Assembly (NCBI GenBank): GCA_040882565.1
Contig: JBBEAZ010000018.1
Location: forward strand, 1 to 64,000
DNA: 64,000 nt
DNA from: CF-162 sp040882565
Lineage (GTDB): Bacteria > Chloroflexota > Dehalococcoidia > SM23-28-2 > RBG-16-64-32
Direction: 5' to 3'
The notes beneath the pieces were generated by a model. That model saw only the letters and a list, made by a program, of their open reading frames with translations. It made no database searches and was not told the DNA's origin. Position 1 is the first letter of the stretch. Every line of letters starts with the position of its first letter. Shown here piece after piece: positions 17,654 through 27,093 of this stretch. The position numbers and the translations under genes were made by a program.

Positions 17654-18205
17654 CTACTTCAGGCCCGATTCTTCGCTGAGCACCGCCATGATCAGCATGT
17701 CCAGCGGATTGCCGTAGCGGAGTCTGTGCGCGCGCAGGACGCCCTCGCGGACGAAGCCGCACTTCTCGTAGCAGCGGATGCCGCGCGCGTTATCGGCGTC
17801 AGTGATCAGCTCGATGCGCCGCAGGTCGAGCGTTTCGAAGGCGAAGCGGAGGAGCGTGCGGATGGCGTCGGCGCCGTATCCCTGGCTCCAGTACGCCTTA
17901 TCGCCAATCGAGACGCCCAGCTCGGCGCGGCGATGGACCTCGTCGATCGCGATCAGGCCGACGTTGCCGATCGTGACGCCGTCCTTCGTCTCGATGACGA
18001 AGGTGACACGCGCCGGGTCCTGCCGCGTCAGCTCCCAGCGCTGACGTTCGGTCTCCACCGTCTGCTCGCCCGCCTCAGACATGTGCAGCCAGTGGCGGAC
18101 GTCCGGGTCGTTGTACCAGCTGACGAAGAGCGCCAGATCCTCCTCGCGGCGCGAACGCAGACGGACGAGTTCGCCCTCCAGCCGGACGTCAGGGGCGACG
18201 GTCAT
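17654..18205 (-). CDS. GNAT-family N-acetyltransferase (RimJ/RimL-like)
   Basis: A 183-residue acetyl-CoA-dependent transferase. It has the usual start LVRLRSRREEDLALFVSWYND, the acetyl-CoA loop SQGYGADAIRTLLRFAF (motif A, Q/R-x-x-G-x-G/A form) and YEKCGFVREG. This layout is that of RimJ/RimL and related amine or peptide acetyltransferases. The start ATG (18203-18205) overlaps the stop of the upstream GNAT gene (ATGA), which decides it over longer frames. The 40% or so resemblance to its neighbour by eye suggests an old tandem duplication. Substrate unknown. Confidence 0.85.
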   Translation of the reverse strand: MTVAPDVRLEGELVRLRSRREEDLALFVSWYNDPDVRHWLHMSEAGEQTVETERQRWELTRQDPARVTFVIETKDGVTIGNVGLIAIDEVHRRAELGVSIGDKAYWSQGYGADAIRTLLRFAFETLDLRRIELITDADNARGIRCYEKCGFVREGVLRAHRLRYGNPLDMLIMAVLSEESGLK

Positions 18206-18765
18206 TTGCTGGCCCACTCCTCGCGCAGGATCGACATAATCAACGTGTCGCCGACGATGCCGTTGAAAATGCGGTGCCGCCGCATCATGCCTTCTCGCGT
18301 AAACCCACACTTCTCGTACGACCGAATGGCGCGGTCATTGGCTGCGTCGGTCGTTAGCTCGACGCGGTTCAGTTCGAGCTCGTCGAAGGCATACTCCAGG
18401 ACGAGGCGCATCGCCTCTGTGCCGTAGCCGAGTCCCCAGTGCGCCCCGTCGAGGATACTGATGCCGACCTCTGCGCGGCGGTTGGCTGGGCTCAGGCGCA
18501 ACTCCGTTGTGCCCAGCAGCACGCCGTCGCTCGTCTCGATCGTCCAAAGAACGCTGTCCGGATCTTCGCGCCTCCCGAGGTACCAGTCCGACTCTTCTTC
18601 CATTGTCGGCTGGTCTTCCACGCTCCCCATCCAGCGGCGCAGCTCTTCGTCGGCGAGCCAGCGCTGGAAATGAGGCAGGTCGCTCTCTTGCACGGGGCGC
18701 AGGCGGACGCTGCCGCCTGTGAGAATGGACTCCGAGATCACAGTGAGCGCTATGTTACCATCCAC
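18202..18765 (-). CDS. GNAT-family N-acetyltransferase (RimJ/RimL-like), tandem paralogue
   Basis: Like its downstream neighbour, this protein of up to 187 residues has SVRLRPVQESDLPHFQRWL at the start, the acetyl-CoA-binding GLGYGTEAMRLVLEYAF and YEKCGFTREG near the end. The two genes overlap by four bases and were probably formed by duplication. The 5' end is uncertain. A GTG at 18763-18765 opens the frame, but a second GTG 8 codons later (SESILTGGSVRL follows) would place a TAACAT -10-like box just upstream. Substrate unknown. Confidence 0.82.
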   Translation of the reverse strand: MDGNIALTVISESILTGGSVRLRPVQESDLPHFQRWLADEELRRWMGSVEDQPTMEEESDWYLGRREDPDSVLWTIETSDGVLLGTTELRLSPANRRAEVGISILDGAHWGLGYGTEAMRLVLEYAFDELELNRVELTTDAANDRAIRSYEKCGFTREGMMRRHRIFNGIVGDTLIMSILREEWASK

Positions 18766-18775
18766 CCGCGGACGG

Positions 18776-18822
18776 GCTGGAACAAGGAACTCGGAACCAG
18801 GAACATGGTCGGGACAAGGAGA
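18776..18822. repeat. GGAAC-word repeat cluster (relative of the 29.8-kb heptamer array)
   Basis: The gap between the divergent GNAT and MBL genes carries GGAACAAGGAACTCGGAACC and then GGAACATGG. These are the reverse complement of the GTTCCTTGTTCC words seen at 24541, 29770 and 43386. Confidence 0.55.
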
Positions 18823-18827
18823 TTGGC

Positions 18828-19469
18828 ATGGACGTATACGGTGACGGCGATCTGACAGTGATGCGGTTTGGGCCGCTGGGCCCTTACGCGAACAACGCCT
18901 ACATCATCGCCGACGAGGGCTCGACCGAGGCCCTGATCGTCGACATGCCACAGGGGAGCGCGGAGGTGATCGCGGCGGCGCGCGAGATGAAGGTGAAGGC
19001 GATCCTGCTGACGCACACGCACCCCGACCACTGGGTGGACTACGACCTCGTGAAGAACGCCGTCGGCGCGCCGGTCCTCTGCCACCCGGCGGAGCAGATC
19101 ATGCCGGCGAGCAAGATGGACGGTCAGCTCGCCGACAACCAGGAGATCAAGGTAGGGCCTTACGCCGTCACGGCGTTGCACACGCCGGGTCACACGCCCG
19201 GATCGACCTGCTTCGTCGTCGAGCGCTTCGTCTTCACCGGCGACACGCTTTTCCCCGGCGGGCCGGGTCGCACAGGCTCCGCGGCGGACCTCCAGCAGAC
19301 GATCGGCTCGATCACCACGACGCTGTTCGCGCTGCCGGACCAGTTGCAGGTCATGCCCGGCCACGGCGACGGCACCACAATCGGCGAAGCGAAGCACGAG
19401 TACGCCGCCTTCGCCGCCCGCGAGCACCCGGCGGATCTGCACGGGGACGTCACCTGGGCTGGGTCGTAG
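18828..19469 (+). CDS. Metallo-beta-lactamase-fold hydrolase (glyoxalase II-like)
   Basis: A 213-residue MBL hydrolase of the short hydroxyacylglutathione-hydrolase-like type. The metal site is LLTHTHPDHWVDY (HxHxDH), then HTPGHTPGSTCF, FTGDTLFPGGPGRT and VMPGHGDGTT. These are the characteristic GloB-like motifs. The enzyme should be cytoplasmic and hydrolyse a thioester or similar. AAGGAG lies 8 bases before the ATG. It is divergently oriented from the two-GNAT/MBL operon, and a GGAAC repeat cluster lies in the 60-bp gap. Confidence 0.87.
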   Translation: MDVYGDGDLTVMRFGPLGPYANNAYIIADEGSTEALIVDMPQGSAEVIAAAREMKVKAILLTHTHPDHWVDYDLVKNAVGAPVLCHPAEQIMPASKMDGQLADNQEIKVGPYAVTALHTPGHTPGSTCFVVERFVFTGDTLFPGGPGRTGSAADLQQTIGSITTTLFALPDQLQVMPGHGDGTTIGEAKHEYAAFAAREHPADLHGDVTWAGS

Positions 19470-19568
19470 GTCTAGCTTCGACACGAGGGCTCAGGCTTGT
19501 CCCGTGATAAACTGAGACAGGCCCCGAGTTTCGGGGTCTTTCTGTACAAGAGCGAGGCCACCCGAACC

Positions 19569-20867
19569 ATGCAAGACCCGATCCCGCCCATCTCCGAACT
19601 TCCCTTCTTCGAGCGCACCGTGCTCCCGAACGGGCTTCGCGTGCTCAGTTCGACGATGCCGCAGACGCGCTCCGTGTCGGTGACGGTCTACGTCGGCGCC
19701 GGCTCCCGCTACGAGCGCGAAGAGGACGCCGGGGTCTCGCATTACCTCGAGCACATGCTCTTCAAGGGCACCGAGAAATGGCCGACGGCGCGGGAGATCG
19801 CTGAGCAAGTGGACGGCGTCGGCGGCATGATGAACGGCGCGACGGACCGCGAGTACACCGTCTACTACATCAAGGTCGCGCGGCCGCACATGGACATCGC
19901 CCTCGACGTGCTTTTCCAACTCGTGCGCCACCCGCTGCTCGAGGCCTCGGAACTGGACAAAGAGCGGCAGGTCGTCCTCGAAGAGCTGGCGATGGTCGAA
20001 GACTCGCCCTCGCAGCTCGCGGACCTCTTGCTGGACTCGATCCTCTGGCCGGGCAACCCGCTCGGACGCGACATCGCCGGCACGCCGGAGTCCGTCGGCG
20101 CGATCACCCGCGAAGCGCTGACCGGATACATGCGGGAGCAGTACGTGCCGAACAATATCGTCGTCGCCGTTGCCGGCCACGTCACGCACCAGGAGGTCGT
20201 CGCGGCCGTGACCGCTGGCCTAGGCGAGTGGAAACGCCGCCAGCCCTCGGCCTTGATCCCGGCGCCGTCGCCGAACGGTCGGCGCAGCGGCGTGCGCTTC
20301 AAGAAGACGGAGCAGGCGCACCTCAGCATGGCGATGATGGGCCTGCCGCTCAGCCACCCGGACCGGCACGCGCTCTCGTTCCTTTCGATCATCCTCGGCG
20401 AAGGGATGTCGTCCCGCCTGTTCGTCGAACTGCGTGAGAAGCGCGGGCTCGCCTACGACGTCTCGACCTATGCGACGCACATGCTGGACACCGGCACGTT
20501 CAATGTCTACACCGGCGTCGACCCGAAGAACGCCACCGAGGCGCTCAAGGTCATTTTCGCGGAGATCGACCGGCTCGCGGGCTCCGGCCCGGCCGCTGAC
20601 GAGCTGGTGAAGGCGCGCGAGCTTTCCAAGGGGCGCCTGCTGCTGAGGCTGGAGGACAGCCGGGCTGTCGCCGGCTGGATCGGCGCCCAGGACCTGCTCC
20701 TGGAGCGCGTCCGCATCGTTGATGACGTCGTTGCCGAGATGGACGCCATCACGCTGGAGGACCTCCAGCGCGTCGCCCGCGAGGTGCTGGACACGAAGCG
20801 GCTGCAGCTGGCCGTTGTCGGGCCGTTCCGGTCGGACAAGCGCTTCGCCGGCCTGTTGCCCGCTTAG
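19569..20867 (+). CDS. M16-family zinc metalloprotease
   Basis: A 432-residue processing-peptidase-like protease. The inverted zinc motif HYLEH (His58, Glu61, His62) is in GVSHYLEHMLFKGTEKWP, and the distal Glu lies in ERQVVLEELAM about 75 residues later. The second half-domain ends with REKRGLAYDVSTYATH, the Arg/Tyr pair that orients substrate. This is the one-subunit MPP-beta/YmxG type, common next to dut, pnp or dapB in other bacteria. I chose the ATG at 19569; an upstream TTG at 19497 would add 24 residues that do not look conserved. A TAAACT box (about 19509) could be its promoter. Confidence 0.88.
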   Translation: MQDPIPPISELPFFERTVLPNGLRVLSSTMPQTRSVSVTVYVGAGSRYEREEDAGVSHYLEHMLFKGTEKWPTAREIAEQVDGVGGMMNGATDREYTVYYIKVARPHMDIALDVLFQLVRHPLLEASELDKERQVVLEELAMVEDSPSQLADLLLDSILWPGNPLGRDIAGTPESVGAITREALTGYMREQYVPNNIVVAVAGHVTHQEVVAAVTAGLGEWKRRQPSALIPAPSPNGRRSGVRFKKTEQAHLSMAMMGLPLSHPDRHALSFLSIILGEGMSSRLFVELREKRGLAYDVSTYATHMLDTGTFNVYTGVDPKNATEALKVIFAEIDRLAGSGPAADELVKARELSKGRLLLRLEDSRAVAGWIGAQDLLLERVRIVDDVVAEMDAITLEDLQRVAREVLDTKRLQLAVVGPFRSDKRFAGLLPA

Positions 20868-20923
20868 AGCATCAAGACTGCGCGATCTTCCGGGCCTGAA
20901 CCATTCATGTGTGCGCTACTTGG

Positions 20924-20951
20924 TTGACATGGGCTGTGGCGGGCGTATGTT
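20924..20951 (+). promoter_or_regulatory. Sigma-70-type promoter of the second hydrolase-cyclase
   Basis: TTGACA at 20924-20929 and TATGTT at 20946-20951 are separated by 16 bp. The ATG at 20964 lies only 12 bases past the -10, so the 5' UTR would be a few bases long. Confidence 0.7.
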
Positions 20952-20963
20952 CTGTATTCAGTG

Positions 20964-22310
20964 ATGGAATCTCCGCGAATCCGGTACGCACAGACCGCTG
21001 ACGGCGTCAGCGTCGCCTACATCGACGTGGGCGAAGGCACCCCGATCGTCCACATGCCTGCGACGCCGTTCAGCCATGTCCAGCTGGAGTGGGGCATCCC
21101 GCGCCTCCGCCAGTGGTACGAGCGCCTCGTCGCGGCCGGCCACCGCCTCGTCCGTTACGACGCTCGCGGCACAGGCCTCTCCGATCGCGAGGTTGAAGAC
21201 TACACCCTAGAAGCGCGCCTGCTGGACCTCGACGCCGTGGTTGAGCAGATCGAGTCCGACCGCTTCGTCCTCTTCGCGAGTGGAGACACCGGGATGGAGG
21301 CGATCGCCTGGGCAGTCGCGCACCCGGAGCGCGTGTCGCACCTGGTCCTCTGGTGCGCCTGGGCGAACAGGGCCGACGTCTCGAAGGCGCCGCAGACGAA
21401 GTCCCTGCGCGCGTTGATGGAGCAGGACTGGACGATCTACACGGAAACGGCTGCACGCGTGCTCGTCGGCTGGTCGAACGAAGAGGAGGCGAGAATACTG
21501 GCGGCGTTCTACAGGGAATGCACCAGCCCGGAAGTGCTGAAGTTGTCGGTGCCACTTGTCTATGAGTGGGATGTCACCGCGCTGCTGCCGCAGGTGCAGT
21601 GCCCGACGCTGGTGATGCAGCGGCGCGACACGCCGAGCCTGGACCCGAAGGTGGCGCAGGCGCTCGCGAAGGGGATACCGGACGCGCGCCTCGTCCTCCT
21701 CGACGGCAACTCGCCGTTGCCATTCCTGGGTGATACGTCGGCGATGCTTGGCGCGATCGGGGAGTTCCTGGGCGATGCGAAGGCGGCTCGGATGGTCGGT
21801 TCCACGGGAGACGCGCCGGTGACGATCTTCTTCACTGACATCACGGACTCGACGAAGCTCACGCAAAAGCTGGGAGACGCGCGGGCCCACGAGATCCTCC
21901 ACGTGCACAACTCGATAGTGCGAGAGGCGCTGGCCGCGCACGGCGGCCGCGAGATCAAACACACGGGCGACGGCCTGATGGCGTCGTTCCGGTCGGCGAC
22001 TCAGGCGGTCGAGTGCGCGATCGCCGTTCAGCAGGCCGTTGCCGCGCACCTGGAGCAGCAGCCGGACGATGCGCTGCGGGTGCACATCGGCCTCAACGCC
22101 GGCGAGCCGGTTGCGGAGGCCGGCGACTACTTCGGGACCGCTGTCCAGCTGGCGGCGCGCATCTGCGAGATCGCCGGGCCGGGGCAGATCCTCGTCTCGG
22201 GAGTCGTGCGGGACCTGGCGGCCGGCAAGGGCCTCCTCTTTGCCGATTTAGGAGAGAAGGTGCCGCGCGGGTTCGAGGACGCGGTCCGCCTCTACGAGGC
22301 TCACTGGTAG
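20964..22310 (+). CDS. Alpha/beta-hydrolase-like domain fused to class III cyclase domain (paralogue)
   Basis: A 448-residue homologue of the protein at 1064-2422, with the same order: alpha/beta-hydrolase-like residues 1-260 and cyclase homology domain about 286-448. Metal Asp residues are in FFTDITDSTKLTQ (near 292) and HTGDGLMASF, and the substrate Lys is in EIKHTGD. The nucleophile elbow reads FASGDTG, so Gly replaces the Ser nucleophile by alignment to HPERVSHLVLW. The transition-state Asn position is Gln (AVQLAAR). Both paralogues therefore keep metal ligands but lose catalytic residues. GTG at 20961 is an alternative start directly before the ATG. Its promoter is strong and nearly leaderless. 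Confidence 0.82.
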   Translation: MESPRIRYAQTADGVSVAYIDVGEGTPIVHMPATPFSHVQLEWGIPRLRQWYERLVAAGHRLVRYDARGTGLSDREVEDYTLEARLLDLDAVVEQIESDRFVLFASGDTGMEAIAWAVAHPERVSHLVLWCAWANRADVSKAPQTKSLRALMEQDWTIYTETAARVLVGWSNEEEARILAAFYRECTSPEVLKLSVPLVYEWDVTALLPQVQCPTLVMQRRDTPSLDPKVAQALAKGIPDARLVLLDGNSPLPFLGDTSAMLGAIGEFLGDAKAARMVGSTGDAPVTIFFTDITDSTKLTQKLGDARAHEILHVHNSIVREALAAHGGREIKHTGDGLMASFRSATQAVECAIAVQQAVAAHLEQQPDDALRVHIGLNAGEPVAEAGDYFGTAVQLAARICEIAGPGQILVSGVVRDLAAGKGLLFADLGEKVPRGFEDAVRLYEAHW

Positions 22311-22379
22311 CGGTGTTCGCGGCGCGGGTGTAGAATCGGCGGCAAATCATACCGCCTTGAGCGGAACAGAGGGGGAACC

Positions 22380-22823
22380 ATGCCGCCTTACAGCACCCTG
22401 CGAACGTTCATCGACGCCCTGCGCACCGGCGAGACCAACATCACGCAGTGCCTGGAGAACGTCACCAACAACCGGGCGCTCCGCGACGCTCACCTCGCGG
22501 AGGTTCAGACGCCGAACGCCTTCGACGGGGCGCTTCCGCAGTGGTTGTGCGATGCGCTTGACCAGGCGGGGATGAGTAACGACGAGATACGCCATATCGA
22601 ACGCTGGCCTGCGCGAGAGAAAGAGATCGTGCGCCAGCAGGTGGCGCTATCAATCGGCGACAACCGGACGCTGCGCTACGGCTGGGAACTACAGGACGGC
22701 GATGCGCCGGTCAGCGACGTGCGCGTGCAGAACAGCAACGAGGCGGTGATCATCTTCCGCAGCCCCCGCAGCGGCGTGCACCTGAAGACGGTCAACTTCG
22801 GGTTCGTCGACATCGAGGCGTAG
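22380..22823 (+). CDS. Hypothetical protein
   Basis: A 147-residue soluble protein with no recognised domain. The first half is helical (TFIDALRTGETNITQCLENV and WLCDALDQAGMSNDEIRHIE). The second half is beta-rich with a regular WELQDGDAP, VRVQNSNEAVIIFRSPRSG and LKTVNFGFVDIE pattern. No signal peptide or membrane segment. AGGGGGAACC precedes the ATG. A TAGAAT box (about 22333) may promote it independently of the cyclase. A bidirectional terminator separates it from the convergent groEL. Confidence 0.6.
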   Translation: MPPYSTLRTFIDALRTGETNITQCLENVTNNRALRDAHLAEVQTPNAFDGALPQWLCDALDQAGMSNDEIRHIERWPAREKEIVRQQVALSIGDNRTLRYGWELQDGDAPVSDVRVQNSNEAVIIFRSPRSGVHLKTVNFGFVDIEA

Positions 22824-22845
22824 GACCGGCCCGGCCAGGTAGCAG

Positions 22846-22869
22846 AAAGCCGGGCAACCGCCCGGCTTT
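22846..22869. terminator. Bidirectional hairpin terminator between the hypothetical gene and groEL
   Basis: AAAGCCGGGC (22846-22855) and GCCCGGCTTT (22860-22869) form a perfect 10-bp stem with a four-base loop. The A/T ends suit termination of both convergent transcripts. Confidence 0.85.
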
Positions 22870-22890
22870 CGTTATTGCTGATACTGGCGG

Positions 22891-24519
<1,629 letters not shown>

Positions 24520-24540
24520 GTTTTACCTCCGGTGGAAAAT

Positions 24541-24603
24541 GGAACTGGGAACATGGAACAAGAGCCGGGAATCCTTGTTCCCAGTTCCTGGTTCCTGGTT
24601 CCT
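24541..24603. repeat. GGAAC/GTTCC repeat cluster with a 13-bp inverted repeat in the groES-groEL gap
   Basis: GGAACTGGGAACA (24541-24553) is the exact reverse complement of TGTTCCCAGTTCC (24576-24588), so the groESL mRNA can form a 13-bp stem here. Further GGTTCCT units follow to 24603. The words match those at 18776, 29770 and 43386. The hairpin could stabilise or process the mRNA between the two genes; this is inference. Confidence 0.6.
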
Positions 24604-24608
24604 CTTCG

Positions 24609-25037
24609 TTAGGCCAGTTTTGCGAGGACGTCGGCTTCTTTGAGGATCATGTAGTCTTCCTCGTCGCCGAAGACGCCGCGGGGGACGTCCTGTCCGCTGT
24701 ACTTGGCGTAGAGCACGCGGTCGCCGATCTTTACGTCGACCGGAATTCGCTTGCCGTTGTCATCGACGCGGCCGGGGCCAACGGCGATTACTGCGCCCAG
24801 TTGCGGCTTCTCGCGCGCCGTGTCCGGGATCACGAGGCCGCTGGCGCGGACTTCGTCCTGGCGCGTCTGCTTGACGACGATGCGGTCGCCGAGCGGCACG
24901 ACGCGGCCGTTGCCGCGGGAAGCGGCGGCGGGGCGCGCCATCGGCTTCGGTGCGGCCTTACGGGCGGCGGACTTACGGGCAGCCGGCTTGCGCGCGGCAG
25001 GCTTGCGGGCGGGCTTCTTCGCGGTTCGTGTGGGCAT
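24609..25037 (-). CDS. groES: Co-chaperonin GroES with a Lys/Ala/Pro-rich N-terminal extension
   Basis: The last 97 or so residues are a normal GroES: VVPLGDRIVVKQT, the GLVIPDTAREKPQ mobile loop region, VGPGRVDDNGKRIPVDVKIGDRVLYAKYSG and the C-terminal EEDYMILKEADVLA. Residues 1-45 are an unusual basic tail built of repeats such as KPAARKPAARKSAARK, similar to histone-H1-like or mycobacterial Hup tails. The total of 142 residues compares with about 95 in most bacteria. The ATG with GAGGAGGAG upstream is a strong start, and no internal Met fits the GroES N-terminus well except Met33. The tail is likely real and might bind nucleic acid or membrane. Confidence 0.92.
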   Translation of the reverse strand: MPTRTAKKPARKPAARKPAARKSAARKAAPKPMARPAAASRGNGRVVPLGDRIVVKQTRQDEVRASGLVIPDTAREKPQLGAVIAVGPGRVDDNGKRIPVDVKIGDRVLYAKYSGQDVPRGVFGDEEDYMILKEADVLAKLA

Positions 25038-25097
25038 TGTGTGACTCCTCCTCAGGATTCGATTGCTGATGGGGCGTTCCGCCTGTGGCGGATTGGG

Positions 25098-25124
25098 CTT
25101 AGCACTCCGCGTGCGTGAGTGCTA
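25098..25124. promoter_or_regulatory. CIRCE operator (HrcA binding site)
   Basis: TTAGCACTC, nine bases, GAGTGCTAA is a perfect match to the CIRCE consensus. It lies about 60 bp upstream of groES and directly downstream of a -10-like TAATAT (minus strand, 25133-25138). HrcA bound here would block initiation until heat shock. Confidence 0.95.
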
Positions 25125-25132
25125 ACCAGTCG

Positions 25133-25162
25133 CATATTAGGACACTCGCGCACGTCGCGCAA
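25133..25162 (-). promoter_or_regulatory. Probable groES-groEL promoter
   Basis: On the minus strand, TTGCGC (25157-25162) and TAATAT (25133-25138) are separated by 18 bp. The start point would fall at the edge of the CIRCE element. Confidence 0.5.
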
Positions 25163-25181
25163 TACCCCATGGGCAAAAACC

Positions 25182-27089
25182 CTAGCCTGCAGGTTGCGGC
25201 GCAACGGCACCCGGAAGGATGCCATCGCCGCCCGCGGGCGACTGCTCGTAGGTCATACGGTAGAGCCGGGCGTAGAGGCCGTTATGAGCGAGCAGTTCAT
25301 CATGCGTACCGGACTCGACGATGCGTCCGTCCTGCAGGGCGACGACGCGCGTGGCGTTGCGGATCGTCGAGAGGCGGTGGGCGATGACGAAGGAAGTGCG
25401 GCCCTTGAGCAGCCGGTTGAGGGCGTTTTGGATCACCACCTCGGTGCGCGTGTCGACGTTAGCCGTCGCCTCGTCGAGGATCAGGATGCGCGGGTTGGCG
25501 ATGACCGCGCGGGCAAACGCGATGAGTTGCCGTTGACCCACCGAGAGGTTCTGGCCGCGCTCGTGTAGCTCCGTCGCGTAGCCGCCCGGCAGCCGCTTTA
25601 TGAACTCGTGCGCTCCAACGGTGCGCGCGGCCTCCTCGATCTCCTCCTGCGTGGCGTCGAGCCGGCCGTAGCGGATGTTCTCGTGGACGGTGCCGGAGAA
25701 GAGGAAAGGGTCTTGCAGGACGATGCCGAGACGGCGTGCCAGCGAGTCGCGCTTGATCTCGCGGATGTCGTGGCCGTCGATCAGCACGCGCCCTTCCGAG
25801 ACGTCATAGAACCGCGCAACGAGCGAAGTGAGAGTGCTCTTGCCGGCGCCGGTGGGGCCGACAATCGCGATCGTCTCGCCGGGCGCGATGTGGAGGTTGA
25901 TGTCCTCGAGGACGTTCTGTCCTTCCACATAGCTGAAGGTGACGTGGTCGAACTCGACCTCGCCACGGACGTCCGGCAAGTCGGCGGCGGCTTGGGCGTC
26001 GACGATCTCAGGCTTCGTGTCCAGCACCTCGAAGATGCGCTGACCGCCGGCCATCGCCCGCTGCAGCTGCGTGTACTGGAGGACGAGGTCCCGGATCGGG
26101 TCGAAGAACTGGTTGACGTACAGTGCGAAAGCGATTAGCACGCCGACGGTCATCGTGCCGTCGAGCACGCGCATCCCGCCGAAGACGATGACTAGAGCCG
26201 TCGCGATCGCGGTCAGCAGCTCGACGACCGGCATGATCGCCGCCGTGATCCGCCCGGCCTGGACGTTGGCGTTCCAGTTCCCCGCGTTGACCTTGTCGAA
26301 GCGCTTTGCGTTCTCGTCTTCCCGAGACATGCTCTGGATCACGCGGACGCCGGAGACGTTCTCCTGGAGGTTCTGGTTGACCTGGGCGATCGCCTGCCTT
26401 ACCCGGATGAAGGCGATACGGGCGCGCACCTGCCAGATCACCATGACGATCACCAGCGGCGGTACGACCGCGAAGGTGATGAATGTGAGCTGCACGTCCT
26501 GCGCCAGCAGGAAGAACACTACAAGGCCGAGCCCGACGATGTCCGCGAAGACGGTGAGGAAACCGGTCGTTAGCAGCTCCTGGAGGACGGTGACATCGCT
26601 CGTGACGCGCGACATCACGCGCCCGGTCTCGTTGCGGTCGAGGAAGCTCAGCGACAGCTTCTGGATGTGATTGAACATCTGCGTGCGCAGCGTCAGCAGG
26701 ATGCGATGGCCCATGAAGGCCGTCATGATCTGCTGCACCCACTGCGAGAGCCAGCCGATGACGGCCAGCACCAGCAAGGCGATGCCGATCATCGTCACGC
26801 CGCTGACGTCGCCCTTCTCGATGTAGCGGTCGATCGCCACGCCGATCAGGAACGGATACGTGCGTGAGACCAGCGCGAAGATGACCATGGATACCAGGGC
26901 GATGATCGCGCGGCTCTTGTATGGCCGCAGGTAAGGGAACAGGCGGCGCACTACGGAGTGGTCATAGACCTTGCCCAGCTCATCGTCGTCCCAGCCGTCC
27001 ATCGAACGGCGCAGGTTCTGGCCCGGCCGTACCTGCGCTGTGTTGTTGCTCCAGCCGCCGGCGCCGTGTCCGCCGCCCCAGAATGACAT
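25182..27089 (-). CDS. ABC exporter subunit with fused membrane and ATPase domains (consensus half)
   Basis: A 635-residue type IV (MsbA/BmrA-like) exporter half. Six transmembrane helices lie in residues about 60-370 after a Gly/Asn-rich cytoplasmic N-terminus (MSFWGGGHGAGGW). The ATPase has Walker A GPTGAGKST, signature LSVGQRQL, Walker B ILILDEATANVD with the catalytic Glu, and the switch His in FVIAHRLST. So this half has an intact catalytic set. The ATG at 27087-27089 lies 4 bases after the stop of the partner gene. The two halves should form a heterodimer exporting a lipid or drug. Confidence 0.9.
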   Translation of the reverse strand: MSFWGGGHGAGGWSNNTAQVRPGQNLRRSMDGWDDDELGKVYDHSVVRRLFPYLRPYKSRAIIALVSMVIFALVSRTYPFLIGVAIDRYIEKGDVSGVTMIGIALLVLAVIGWLSQWVQQIMTAFMGHRILLTLRTQMFNHIQKLSLSFLDRNETGRVMSRVTSDVTVLQELLTTGFLTVFADIVGLGLVVFFLLAQDVQLTFITFAVVPPLVIVMVIWQVRARIAFIRVRQAIAQVNQNLQENVSGVRVIQSMSREDENAKRFDKVNAGNWNANVQAGRITAAIMPVVELLTAIATALVIVFGGMRVLDGTMTVGVLIAFALYVNQFFDPIRDLVLQYTQLQRAMAGGQRIFEVLDTKPEIVDAQAAADLPDVRGEVEFDHVTFSYVEGQNVLEDINLHIAPGETIAIVGPTGAGKSTLTSLVARFYDVSEGRVLIDGHDIREIKRDSLARRLGIVLQDPFLFSGTVHENIRYGRLDATQEEIEEAARTVGAHEFIKRLPGGYATELHERGQNLSVGQRQLIAFARAVIANPRILILDEATANVDTRTEVVIQNALNRLLKGRTSFVIAHRLSTIRNATRVVALQDGRIVESGTHDELLAHNGLYARLYRMTYEQSPAGGDGILPGAVAPQPAG

Positions 27090-27093
27090 CGCG

